Part shown: positions 16,152 through 23,722 of the stretch, piece after piece
Layout of the letters: each line of letters opens with the position of its first letter
Numbering within the stretch: the stretch's first letter is position 1
Assembly: GCA_030606335.1 (NCBI GenBank)
Contig: JAUWGP010000031.1
Span: 1-33,548, forward strand
Direction of reading: 5' to 3'
Source of the DNA: Caldifarciminota bacterium
GTDB taxonomy: Bacteria; Hydrothermota; UBA3073
DNA: 33,548 bases
Notes under the pieces: generated by a model
Told to the model about the DNA's origin: nothing
What the model saw: only the letters and a program-made list of their open reading frames with translations
Databases searched by the model: none
Position numbers and translations under genes: made by a program

Positions 16152-17480
16152 TTATCTGTATCCAATCACCTCTATCTCGATATTCCCAACAAGGTCCATT
16201 ATCTTTGCCCAGTCCTGTAGACCTCCTTCCTCAAGTGTTATGTGTGTGGCATCCGCAATAGGTTGATTGAATGTTGGATCTACTTCAATCCATTTCCCTA
16301 CCCAGACTTTATTCCAGGCGTGGTAATAGAAATATCCATTCATATATACAAGACCCACACTAATATCCGTTGGAATACCAGCAGCCCTTGAAAGTGCTAC
16401 GAATAAAGTAGCGTGCTCATTACAATCTCCCTTAAGGGATTCCATGACATCAAGTGCACTGGGGATTGTTGCAGAGGGATAATCTTCAACATTTTGCGAT
16501 ACCCAATTGGTGATTTTTACCACTTTATCCCAATCATCTCTTACACCCCTGACAATCTGAGCAGACATATTCCTTATCTTTCTATCATTTACCTGTATAA
16601 GAGGGGTGCTTTCAAGGTACTTTTCTAATTCCTGGGGTACTTTGCGCAACTTAGAGCAGCTACATCCAAACAAAGGTCTGGGTGTTGTCTTTATTCCTTT
16701 GTCAGGGACAATTTTTTCCACAATGAGTGTGTCGCCAAGTAGTCTTTGTCTATCTGTAATCTTGAATCTACCCCTGACTATTGCCTTAAGATAGGTTAAA
16801 TTTCTGGGGAATATTAGTTCCATTCCAGCAGGTATGGCGAACATGGAGAGTATCTCAGGTGGTTTTTCGCCAAACTCCCGAGCTTTTTCTATCACCTCTC
16901 TTTTCACAGTTACATCCATTGGTTCCTCTGAGCGCAGCACCTCTCCATTTCTACCAACCCAGGTAACAGACCTGGCACCGAGAATTTTTGTTTGATATTT
17001 TATTGAATCACCTTTATCCTCTAATATAGTAACTTCAGCTTTGTTGACTGCAAGTATTGTTGGGTCGAATATAGAAAGAGTGCAATTGCTCCTGTTAGTA
17101 GAGACAATGTAGGGGATTACCTGAGATATGTATAAGTCTCCATCAAGCTTTGTCGATTTGCTCATCTCCCTTCCACCTGTTTTTACATTGTATATAAGGT
17201 AATTATCTTTTACCTCACCATATGAAGCGATTGTTTGAGAATAGGTTTCTAATTGAAATGAGAAATTTTTTAGTCTATATTCATTATCAACTTTATACAC
17301 AGATTTGACCTCCATACTCCTTTCCTGCTCTAACATATCAATTCGCATAAACATCTCTTCCTCTAAGGTATATCCATCTGCTTCAGGTTTGATATCTATT
17401 ATCGTATAGCCTATCTTCTCGCCCCCAAGATACATACCTGAGGAGTAAGATATTATTATGATAAGACTAAGAAGTATCAT
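16152..17480 (-). CDS. Transglutaminase-like (papain-fold) domain protein
   Basis: The N-terminal hydrophobic segment (MILLSLIIIISYSSG) is a probable signal peptide or anchor. A long beta-rich region follows (about 20-290, with a CSC pair near 273-275), and then the transglutaminase-like core. The catalytic residues are in the standard order: Cys353 in GDCNEHA, His387 in YYHAWNKVWV and Asp401 in EVDPTFNQ. Such proteins act outside the cytoplasm as peptidases or cross-linking enzymes; the substrate is unknown. The start codon overlaps the ferredoxin stop by four bases (ATGA), so the genes are translationally coupled despite their unrelated apparent roles. Confidence 0.85.
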   Translation of the reverse strand: MILLSLIIIISYSSGMYLGGEKIGYTIIDIKPEADGYTLEEEMFMRIDMLEQERSMEVKSVYKVDNEYRLKNFSFQLETYSQTIASYGEVKDNYLIYNVKTGGREMSKSTKLDGDLYISQVIPYIVSTNRSNCTLSIFDPTILAVNKAEVTILEDKGDSIKYQTKILGARSVTWVGRNGEVLRSEEPMDVTVKREVIEKAREFGEKPPEILSMFAIPAGMELIFPRNLTYLKAIVRGRFKITDRQRLLGDTLIVEKIVPDKGIKTTPRPLFGCSCSKLRKVPQELEKYLESTPLIQVNDRKIRNMSAQIVRGVRDDWDKVVKITNWVSQNVEDYPSATIPSALDVMESLKGDCNEHATLFVALSRAAGIPTDISVGLVYMNGYFYYHAWNKVWVGKWIEVDPTFNQPIADATHITLEEGGLQDWAKIMDLVGNIEIEVIGYR

Positions 17481-17692
17481 TTATCTATTTTAATTACTGT
17501 GATTGAAAAATCAGGGCATTTGTATTCACAAACAAGACAGCCAGTGCAGTCCTCTTCTCTAATAGCCTCTGCTTTCCTGTCGTCACCAATCTGGAGTACA
17601 TTGTTAGGGCAGAAGGCAACGCACAGCTCGCATCCTTTACACCAATCTATATTTATTTTGATAGTATACTTTTTCATAATTTTAATTCTCAT
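17477..17692 (-). CDS. 2[4Fe-4S] ferredoxin, KorD/PorD-like
   Basis: This 71-aa protein has two complete CxxCxxCxxxC cluster motifs: C18, C21, C24, C28 and C49, C52, C55, C59. The first ends FCPNNVL and the second KCPDFSI, as in the delta subunits of 2-oxoacid:ferredoxin oxidoreductases. The start ATG overlaps the sucD stop (ATGA); an internal ATG (MKKYTIK) is the alternative. The same four-base overlap occurs at its end with the transglutaminase gene. The alpha, beta and gamma subunits are not in this window. Next to sucCD it probably belongs to 2-oxoglutarate/succinyl-CoA metabolism, but it could be a free electron carrier. Confidence 0.85.
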   Translation of the reverse strand: MRIKIMKKYTIKINIDWCKGCELCVAFCPNNVLQIGDDRKAEAIREEDCTGCLVCEYKCPDFSITVIKIDK

Positions 17693-18555
17693 ACAATCTC
17701 TTTAAGAAGTATACCTACCTCCTCGGGTTCTGATGCAACTTTTATACCAACACTATTAAACTTTTCTATCTTTTCTTTCGCTGTTCCACTACCTCCAGAG
17801 ATTATTGCGCCAGCATGACCCATTCGCTTGCCAGGGGGAGAAGTCTTGCCAGCTATAAAGGAGACAACGGGTTTACTGATATTATCTTTTATAAAATCTG
17901 CAGCGTCTTCTTCATCGTGTCCACCAATCTCACCAACAAGGAGTATAGCCTCTGTTTCAGGGTCTTGCTCAAACATCTTAAGGCAGTCTATAAATTTAAG
18001 ACCAATCAGAGGGTCACCGCCGATACCTATACAGGTTGACTCACCAAGACCCTGGTTGGTTATATGCAATACAAGCTCATAGGTGAGAGTACCACTCCTT
18101 GAAATAACACCAATGCGTCCCTTTTTGAATATATTTGAAGGAAGAATACCCACTTTGCTTTTGCCTGGTGATATAAGTCCTGGACAGTTTGGACCAACAA
18201 GTAAGACGTCTTTCTCTCTATAGAATTTCAATACCTTTGCAGTATCAAGCACGGGAACGCCTTCAGTTATACACACGACAAGCTTTACCCCGGAGTCACC
18301 TGCCTCAAATAGGGCATCTGTTGCAAATCTTGAGGGCACAAATATTATGGTAGTATTTACTTCCTCTTTCTCCACAGCCTCTCTAACTGTGTCATATACA
18401 GGAATGCCATTTACGTCCGTTCCTCCTTTAGCTGGTGTAACGCCACACAAAACCTTCGTACCGTATTCGATCATCCTTGCAGCGTGAAATGAACCCTCCC
18501 TTCCTGTTATTCCCTGAACACACACCCTTGTGTTTTTATCGATAATAATACTCAT
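17689..18555 (-). CDS. sucD: Succinyl-CoA synthetase alpha subunit
   Basis: This 288-aa subunit binds CoA and carries the phosphohistidine. The CoA-binding Rossmann motif is GITGREGSFHA (about 15-25), GPNCPGLI lies at 121-128, and the active-site His is His247 in GHAGAIISGGSGTA. The length is standard. With SucC it interconverts succinyl-CoA and succinate while making ATP or GTP. It lies 70 bp downstream of sucC, and its stop codon overlaps the ferredoxin start. Confidence 0.95.
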   Translation of the reverse strand: MSIIIDKNTRVCVQGITGREGSFHAARMIEYGTKVLCGVTPAKGGTDVNGIPVYDTVREAVEKEEVNTTIIFVPSRFATDALFEAGDSGVKLVVCITEGVPVLDTAKVLKFYREKDVLLVGPNCPGLISPGKSKVGILPSNIFKKGRIGVISRSGTLTYELVLHITNQGLGESTCIGIGGDPLIGLKFIDCLKMFEQDPETEAILLVGEIGGHDEEDAADFIKDNISKPVVSFIAGKTSPPGKRMGHAGAIISGGSGTAKEKIEKFNSVGIKVASEPEEVGILLKEIV

Positions 18556-18625
18556 AATACAAGTTAATCATTATAAACTTGTGAAACGGCGAAGAGTGAG
18601 GAGAGAATAGCGAGGAACTTGTCCT

Positions 18626-19783
18626 TCATCTCTCTTCCCCCTTCTCCCTTCCCTCTTCTAAAAGTTCTATAGTTTTTATCACTCCTTCTCTCATTGATGT
18701 AACGGAGTCGATTGGAGAATCTTTGAGTATATTTTTTACCTCTTTATCATTTGTGCCGGTGAGCCTTACCACTATAGGGAGTTTGAGGTTCATAGCTCTT
18801 GTTGTCTTGAGTATGCCTTTTGCGACGTCATCACATCTTGTCATTCCGCCAAAGATATTGAAAAGAATAACACATACGTTTTTATCTGAAAGGAGAATGG
18901 ATAATGCCTTTTCCACTTTTTCAGGGGATGAGCTTCCGCCAGTGTCAAGGAAATTTGCAGGTTCACCGCCATATTTCTTTATTAAATCCATTGTAGCCAT
19001 TGCAAGACCTGCACCATTTACGACACAGCCAATATTTCCGGTTAGAGGTATATATGAGAGACCTGCATCCTTTGCCTCCAATTCCTTCTCCTCACCAGGA
19101 TCGGGGTCTCTTAGTCCCTCAAGTTCCGGATGCCTGGCAAGTGAGTTATCGTCAAGTACTATTTTTGCATCTGTAACCCAGAGTTTCCCTTGAGTGCTGA
19201 GAGCTAATGGATTGATTTCTGTGATTTGGGCATCACAATCAATAAAGAGTTGATATAGAGTAGATACAATTTTAGTATTTTTAAGTGCGAATATTTTGTT
19301 ATCAAATAGTGAGAATGCTACCTGTTTTGCCTGGTGGGGGAGTAAGCCATATACTGGGTCAACCCATAGTTTATTTATTGCATTTGGTTTTTCTCTTGCA
19401 ACTTCTTCTATATCCATTCCACCCTCTCTTGATGCCATAATGAGCGGTGACTTTTTATCGCGGTCCATTATAACCGCCAGGTAATATTCTTTCTCTATAT
19501 CAATAGCCTTCGCAAGTAATACCTTTTTCACCGGTAGATGTTTGATCTTCAGATTGAGTATCTTAGAGGCGTGTTTCTCTGCCTCATCAGGTGTTTTTGC
19601 ATACTTAACACCACCTGCCTTTCCTCTCCCACCTGTATGGACCTGTGCCTTAACCATAACAGGACACATATAGTCCTCAGCAATCTTCTTTGCCTGTTCT
19701 GGTGTTGTAGCAATTCTACCTTCCTGTACAGGCAATCCATATTTTTTCATTAACTCTTTTGCCTGATACTCATGCAGGTTCAT
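18626..19783 (-). CDS. sucC: Succinyl-CoA synthetase beta subunit
   Basis: This 385-aa subunit has the ATP-grasp N-terminus (MNLHEYQAKELMKKYGLP, KAQVHTGGRGKAGGVK), the ITEINPLAL metal and nucleotide region and the C-terminal GCVVNGAGLAMATMD and NIFGGMTRCDDVA motifs. The final residues (EEGREKGEER) come from a purine-rich low-complexity stretch that continues into the spacer, so the C-terminus is slightly extended relative to the family. sucC and sucD form the expected pair; a 206-bp palindromic spacer separates sucC from pgk upstream. Confidence 0.95.
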   Translation of the reverse strand: MNLHEYQAKELMKKYGLPVQEGRIATTPEQAKKIAEDYMCPVMVKAQVHTGGRGKAGGVKYAKTPDEAEKHASKILNLKIKHLPVKKVLLAKAIDIEKEYYLAVIMDRDKKSPLIMASREGGMDIEEVAREKPNAINKLWVDPVYGLLPHQAKQVAFSLFDNKIFALKNTKIVSTLYQLFIDCDAQITEINPLALSTQGKLWVTDAKIVLDDNSLARHPELEGLRDPDPGEEKELEAKDAGLSYIPLTGNIGCVVNGAGLAMATMDLIKKYGGEPANFLDTGGSSSPEKVEKALSILLSDKNVCVILFNIFGGMTRCDDVAKGILKTTRAMNLKLPIVVRLTGTNDKEVKNILKDSPIDSVTSMREGVIKTIELLEEGREKGEER

Positions 19784-19836
19784 ATAGACCCTCCATCTAT
19801 ACGGTAATCAGTAAAAAAACAGGTGTACCAGGTAAT

Positions 19837-19926
19837 CAGAATATCAGTAGGAAGAGTATCAGTAGATCAGGGTATCAATCAGGTTTGGGTAACTCACTCC
19901 TGATCTTCTGGTGCGCTGATATTCTG
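19837..19926. repeat. ATCAG-rich palindromic repeat in the sucC-pgk spacer
   Basis: CAGAATATCAG (19837-19847) and CTGATATTCTG (19916-19926) form a perfect 11-bp inverted repeat. ATCAGG (19878-19883) and CCTGAT (19899-19904) form an inner one. Many ATCAG/CTGAT words recur between and around them. A related stretch is in the tRNA spacer near 32738-32762. Confidence 0.5.
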
Positions 19927-19989
19927 CCCACTGATCTGCTGGTATCCTGATATGCTGTGTAATCTACAATCTCTAAAAGGTCTCTGGTA

Positions 19990-21174
19990 TTATGTCTTCG
20001 GTCTTCCTTGCTCTAGTGCAGCAATTCCTGGAAGTTTCTTGCCACTGAGAAACTCAAGAGAGGCACCCCCTCCAGTAGAGATATGTGTAAATCCCTCTTT
20101 AAGGTTAAATTTGTTTATAGCTGATGTGGTCTCTCCTCCACCAGCAACTACGACTGCCCCATTTTCTTTGGCATTCTTCATAGCGCAAGCAAGTTCCTTT
20201 GTTCCATTGGAGAGTTTATCGACCTCAAACACACCAGGTGGTCCATTCCACAGAATAGTTTTTGCATTTCCTATCTCTTTCCTGAAGGTTTCAAGTGTAG
20301 TAGGTCCTATGTCAAGACCCATCCAATCTTCGGGTATATTTTCTACAATTCTGACATCTACGTTCTCGGCTATCTCCTTAGCTATAATAAAGTCCGTTGG
20401 AAGAACTAATTTACCACCTGACTTTTGGAGTATGTCTCTTGCGATGTTTAGTTTGTCTTCCTCTACAATAGAGTTTCCAACTTCCTTTCCCAGGCTCTTT
20501 AAAAAAGTAAATGTCATTCCACCACATATAAGTAGTTTATCACATTTTGGAAGAAGATTGTCTATGACTGCTATCTTTGTAGAGACCTTTGCTCCACCAA
20601 GAACCACTATGTAGGGATGAAAAGGAGATTCACACACCTGTCCAAGCCAGTCTATCTCCTTCATCAACAAAAAACCGGCGGCTTTAGTTTTTATATAGTT
20701 CGTAACACCCACAGTTGATGCATGTGCGCGGTGTGAAGTAGCAAAGGCATCATTTATATAGACATCAGCAGAGTCTGCGAGTTTTTTAGCAAATTCCATG
20801 TCGTTCTTTTTCTCCTCTTCGTAGAATCTTAAATTTTCAAGCAGGATTACGTCGCCATCTTTGAGAGTTGAGATGGCATTTTCAACATCAGGTCCGATGC
20901 AGTCATGGATGAAATTAACATTTTGTGAGATAAGGGTTGATAGATGTGGGGCTACTGGAGCAAGACTCATTTCTGGGATTATTTTGCCCCCTGGTCTGCC
21001 GAGGTGTGATATAATTACAAGTCTGCCATCATTATCAAGGATGTATTTTATTGTCTCAAGAGATGCCCGAATTCTTGTATCGTCGGCTATCTTTCCATCT
21101 TTAAGCGGAACATTGAAATCAACCCTAAGGAGAACTTTTTTACCTTTAATGTCAATATCTTTAATTGACAGCAT
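19990..21174 (-). CDS. pgk: Phosphoglycerate kinase
   Basis: This 394-aa glycolytic enzyme transfers phosphate from 1,3-bisphosphoglycerate to ADP. Family motifs are present: RVDFNVP (17-23), the SHLGRP loop, GGAKVSTKI, LWNGPPGVFE and the C-terminal STGGGASLEFLSGKKLPGI. The usual GGGDSAAA segment reads GGGETTSAI, a conservative variant. It lies 62 bp downstream of gap and is probably co-transcribed from the gap promoter. Confidence 0.96.
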   Translation of the reverse strand: MLSIKDIDIKGKKVLLRVDFNVPLKDGKIADDTRIRASLETIKYILDNDGRLVIISHLGRPGGKIIPEMSLAPVAPHLSTLISQNVNFIHDCIGPDVENAISTLKDGDVILLENLRFYEEEKKNDMEFAKKLADSADVYINDAFATSHRAHASTVGVTNYIKTKAAGFLLMKEIDWLGQVCESPFHPYIVVLGGAKVSTKIAVIDNLLPKCDKLLICGGMTFTFLKSLGKEVGNSIVEEDKLNIARDILQKSGGKLVLPTDFIIAKEIAENVDVRIVENIPEDWMGLDIGPTTLETFRKEIGNAKTILWNGPPGVFEVDKLSNGTKELACAMKNAKENGAVVVAGGGETTSAINKFNLKEGFTHISTGGGASLEFLSGKKLPGIAALEQGRPKT

Positions 21175-21236
21175 AATCCCCCTTTATAACCACAGAAAAC
21201 TTGATGAAATTCAAAAAGAAGCCACAATATTTTCTT

Positions 21237-22241
21237 CTACAGCCTCTCACCTATATAGTGAATAAGGTCAATAACCCTTGAGGCATATCCATATTCGTTA
21301 TCATACCACGCAAGCACCTTAATGAGGTTTCCCATCACCTTTGTTTCAAACGGATCGAATATCATGGAGTGAGGATTGCCAATGATGTCACAGGATACAA
21401 CCTCATCCTTCAGATACTCAAGATACATTGGTTTTTCCTCGGATGCATTTTTAAAGGCGTTATTAACTTCTTCTACAGAGGTTTCTCTCTTAAGAATACA
21501 TGCAAAATCAACAAGGGAGGCATCAATAGTTGGTACCCTTACTGATATAGCATCTAATTTTCCCTTTAACTCAGGTATGACTATTCCTATTGCCTTTGCT
21601 GCTCCAGTAGTGGTAGGAATAATGGAGTAAGCAGCAGCCCTAGCTCGTCTGAGGTCCTTATGTGGTGAGTCAATTAGTCTCTGATCAGCTGTGTATGAGT
21701 GAATGGTTGTCATAAACCCTTTCTCTATTCCAAAATTGTCATTTAATATCTTTACCATTGGGGCAAAGCAGTTTGTAGTACAAGAGGCGTTATCAATGAC
21801 ATCATGTTTGGTAGGGTCGTAAATGTTTTCGTTTATGCCCAGGACAATGGCGCAATCTGCAGGCGTACCCTTTGAAGGAGCAGTGATTATCACCTTTTTT
21901 GCACCTGCATGGAGGTGTAGGGCAGCCTTTTCTCTGGAGCGAAACATTCCTGTTGATTCAATTACTATATCTGTGCCAAGGGCTTTCCATGGAAGTTTTT
22001 CTGGTTCTTTTTCCATTAAGGTGGGTATCTTATTGTTATTTACAACTATCTCACCATTATTTCCTTTCACATCCATATCCAGTATGCCATAGGCAGAGTC
22101 ATATTTAAATAGATGAGCCAATGTCTTTGTATCTACAAGATCATTTATCCCAACTATATCGACATCAGAGTCCTTTATTGCTATCCTGGCAACAAGCCTT
22201 CCTATGCGTCCAAATCCATTTATTCCGATTTTCACTGCCAT
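21237..22241 (-). CDS. gap: Glyceraldehyde-3-phosphate dehydrogenase, type I
   Basis: This 334-aa enzyme makes 1,3-bisphosphoglycerate from glyceraldehyde-3-phosphate. The NAD-binding motif is INGFGRIGRL (7-16), and GINDLVD carries the Asp typical of NAD-preferring enzymes. The catalytic Cys154 is in DNASCTTNC, and WYDNEYGYASRV closes the protein. A near-consensus promoter lies 70-100 bp upstream. It is the first gene of the gap-pgk-sucC-sucD run. Confidence 0.97.
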   Translation of the reverse strand: MAVKIGINGFGRIGRLVARIAIKDSDVDIVGINDLVDTKTLAHLFKYDSAYGILDMDVKGNNGEIVVNNNKIPTLMEKEPEKLPWKALGTDIVIESTGMFRSREKAALHLHAGAKKVIITAPSKGTPADCAIVLGINENIYDPTKHDVIDNASCTTNCFAPMVKILNDNFGIEKGFMTTIHSYTADQRLIDSPHKDLRRARAAAYSIIPTTTGAAKAIGIVIPELKGKLDAISVRVPTIDASLVDFACILKRETSVEEVNNAFKNASEEKPMYLEYLKDEVVSCDIIGNPHSMIFDPFETKVMGNLIKVLAWYDNEYGYASRVIDLIHYIGERL

Positions 22242-22312
22242 TATACCCCCTTATTATCTTTAAAAAATACAATATTTTAATGCCGAGAATTACTTCACGA
22301 AAGTTGGCTCTT

Positions 22313-22341
22313 ATTATAACACAAGTGGATTGAAAAGTCAA
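22313..22341 (-). promoter_or_regulatory. Sigma70-type promoter for gap-pgk
   Basis: On the minus strand TTGACT (22336-22341), a 17-bp spacer and TATAAT (22313-22318) give a near-perfect promoter. The expected start site is near 22306, leaving a 5' leader of about 65 bases before the gap ATG. Confidence 0.8.
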
Positions 22342-22393
22342 GCAAAAAAGTTAATAATATAGGGGGTCAGGCTAAGAGATAAGAAATAATTAC

Positions 22394-22422
22394 TTGACAT
22401 AGGGGAAAAGTTATGGTATAAT
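22394..22422 (+). promoter_or_regulatory. Perfect consensus promoter of the RAYT gene
   Basis: TTGACA (22394-22399), a 17-bp spacer and TATAAT (22417-22422). The ATG begins at 22429, where transcription is expected to start, so the message is probably leaderless. Confidence 0.85.
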
Positions 22423-22428
22423 AAAGAC

Positions 22429-23352
22429 ATGTCCAGGAAACCGAGGATAGAATATGAAGGAGCTTTTTACCATGTGATATCTCGCGGTAATAGGAAAGAG
22501 TCTATATTTCTTGGTGATAGAGATAGAGAGAGATTTTTGGAAAAATTAAAGGAGTATAAGAAGAGATATGGTTTTATACTATATTCATATGCCTTAATGA
22601 ATAATCACATTCATTTACTTTTAGAGACTAAGCGAGCACCGCTTTCAAAAATAATGCAGGGCATATTACAATCACATACTCAATGGCATAACAGGAGATA
22701 TAATACAGTAGGACATCTATTTCAAGGCAGATATAAAGCTATATTATGTGATAAGGATTCATATCTTCTTCAATTAGTAAGGTATATACATCTGAATCCA
22801 TTAAGGGCAGGTATAAAGGATCCAATGGATTATATATGGACAAGCCACAGATTATACCTGGGCTATAATAGTAGTGAACTTGTTAATACTTGGCTTGTAT
22901 TAAGTCAGTTTTCAAGGAATAAAGATAGAGCAAGGAGGTTATATAAAGAGTTTATCTGTGAAGGGCTTGATGAAGGTGAGGATATGGAGTTTTATAAAAT
23001 CAGGTCACAGAGAATTCTTGGAGATGAGGGGTTTTATGAAGAAGTAATAAATATAACGAAAGAGAGAGTAGATATGATAGATAGAATTATGAAGGAAGGG
23101 TCACTTAATGATGTTTTGGCTATGGTTGAAAAACTTACTGGAGTGACAAAGGAGCTATTAAGGGGGAAAGTGAGAAACGGGGAAGTAATTAAAGCAAGGA
23201 GTTTATTCATTCATTTAAGTAGGCTTTATACGAAGTCATCAGGTATAGAAATTGCGAAGTACCTAAATAGAGAACCGGGGGCATTGAGTTATATAGATAA
23301 GAAAATGAGCACAGAGGAATTAAGTGACTATCTAAGAAAGCTAAAATGGTAG
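22429..23352 (+). CDS. REP-associated tyrosine (Y1) transposase with DnaA-like C-terminal domain
   Basis: This 307-aa protein begins MSRKPRIEYEGAFYHVISRG, the typical opening of the Y1/RAYT family. The HUH metal motif is His60-Ile-His62 in MNNHIHLLL, and the candidate catalytic Tyr119 is in RYIHLNPLRAG. The C-terminal third (about 215-300: VEKLTGVTKELLRG ... KARSLFIHLSRLYTKSSGIEIAKYLNR) resembles the DnaA C-terminal helix-turn-helix domain that many RAYTs carry for DNA recognition. These enzymes nick and rejoin single-stranded DNA at palindromes. No ribosome-binding site exists because the ATG coincides with the predicted transcription start. The reading frame is intact, so the element may be active. 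Confidence 0.9.
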   Translation: MSRKPRIEYEGAFYHVISRGNRKESIFLGDRDRERFLEKLKEYKKRYGFILYSYALMNNHIHLLLETKRAPLSKIMQGILQSHTQWHNRRYNTVGHLFQGRYKAILCDKDSYLLQLVRYIHLNPLRAGIKDPMDYIWTSHRLYLGYNSSELVNTWLVLSQFSRNKDRARRLYKEFICEGLDEGEDMEFYKIRSQRILGDEGFYEEVINITKERVDMIDRIMKEGSLNDVLAMVEKLTGVTKELLRGKVRNGEVIKARSLFIHLSRLYTKSSGIEIAKYLNREPGALSYIDKKMSTEELSDYLRKLKW

Positions 23353-23416
23353 GTAAAATCTATATTCTATCTCTTATCTCTTAGCCTGACCCCGTTGCGT
23401 TGATGCAAGAAAAATC

Positions 23417-23445
23417 TTGACAAAGAGGAATTTTTATGTTATAAT
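23417..23445 (+). promoter_or_regulatory. Perfect consensus promoter of rpmF
   Basis: TTGACA (23417-23422), a 17-bp spacer and TATAAT (23440-23445). The expected start near 23452 gives a 35-base leader to the rpmF ATG with AAGGAG (23475-23480) as ribosome-binding site. It begins 24 bp after the RAYT element ends, so the element stopped just short of it. Confidence 0.85.
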
Positions 23446-23486
23446 AACGCTCACAATTTATATGTTTATAAGGTAAGGAGTAAGCA

Positions 23487-23657
23487 ATGGCTGTTCCAAA
23501 AAGGAAAATATCTAAACAACGAGGTCGTAAGAGAAGAACGCACTATAAGCAGGGTATTCCTAACCTCATAAGATGCCCCAACTGCAATCAACTTATACCA
23601 CCTCATACAGTATGTAGTTATTGCCATTATTATAAAGCAAAGGAAGTAATAGTTTAA
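23487..23657 (+). CDS. rpmF: 50S ribosomal protein L32
   Basis: This 56-aa protein was found by eye. It starts MAVPKRKISKQRGRKRRTHY, the conserved L32 N-terminus, and has the zinc-binding CPNC (30-33) and CSYC (43-46) pairs of the four-cysteine form. It ends KAKEVIV. A good ribosome-binding site (AAGGAG) and a perfect promoter precede it. The EF-G-like gene follows after 65 bp and is probably co-transcribed. Confidence 0.95.
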   Translation: MAVPKRKISKQRGRKRRTHYKQGIPNLIRCPNCNQLIPPHTVCSYCHYYKAKEVIV

Positions 23658-23722
23658 TAAAATTAAGTTTAACAAGGCAATTATTACTACTGATTTTAAA
23701 TCCCGTTACATTAGGAGGAATC

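Larger units (their letters stand above)
22363..23393 (+). mobile_element. RAYT-type transposable element with 22-bp terminal inverted repeats
   Basis: A perfect 22-bp inverted repeat (22363-22384 and 23372-23393), starting GGGGTCAGGCTAAGAG, bounds a 1031-bp unit holding only the transposase gene and its promoter. No obvious target duplication is seen at the flanks (ATAATATAG on the left, GTTGCGTTG on the right), consistent with the HUH transposase class. It sits between the divergent gap and rpmF promoters. Confidence 0.8.
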
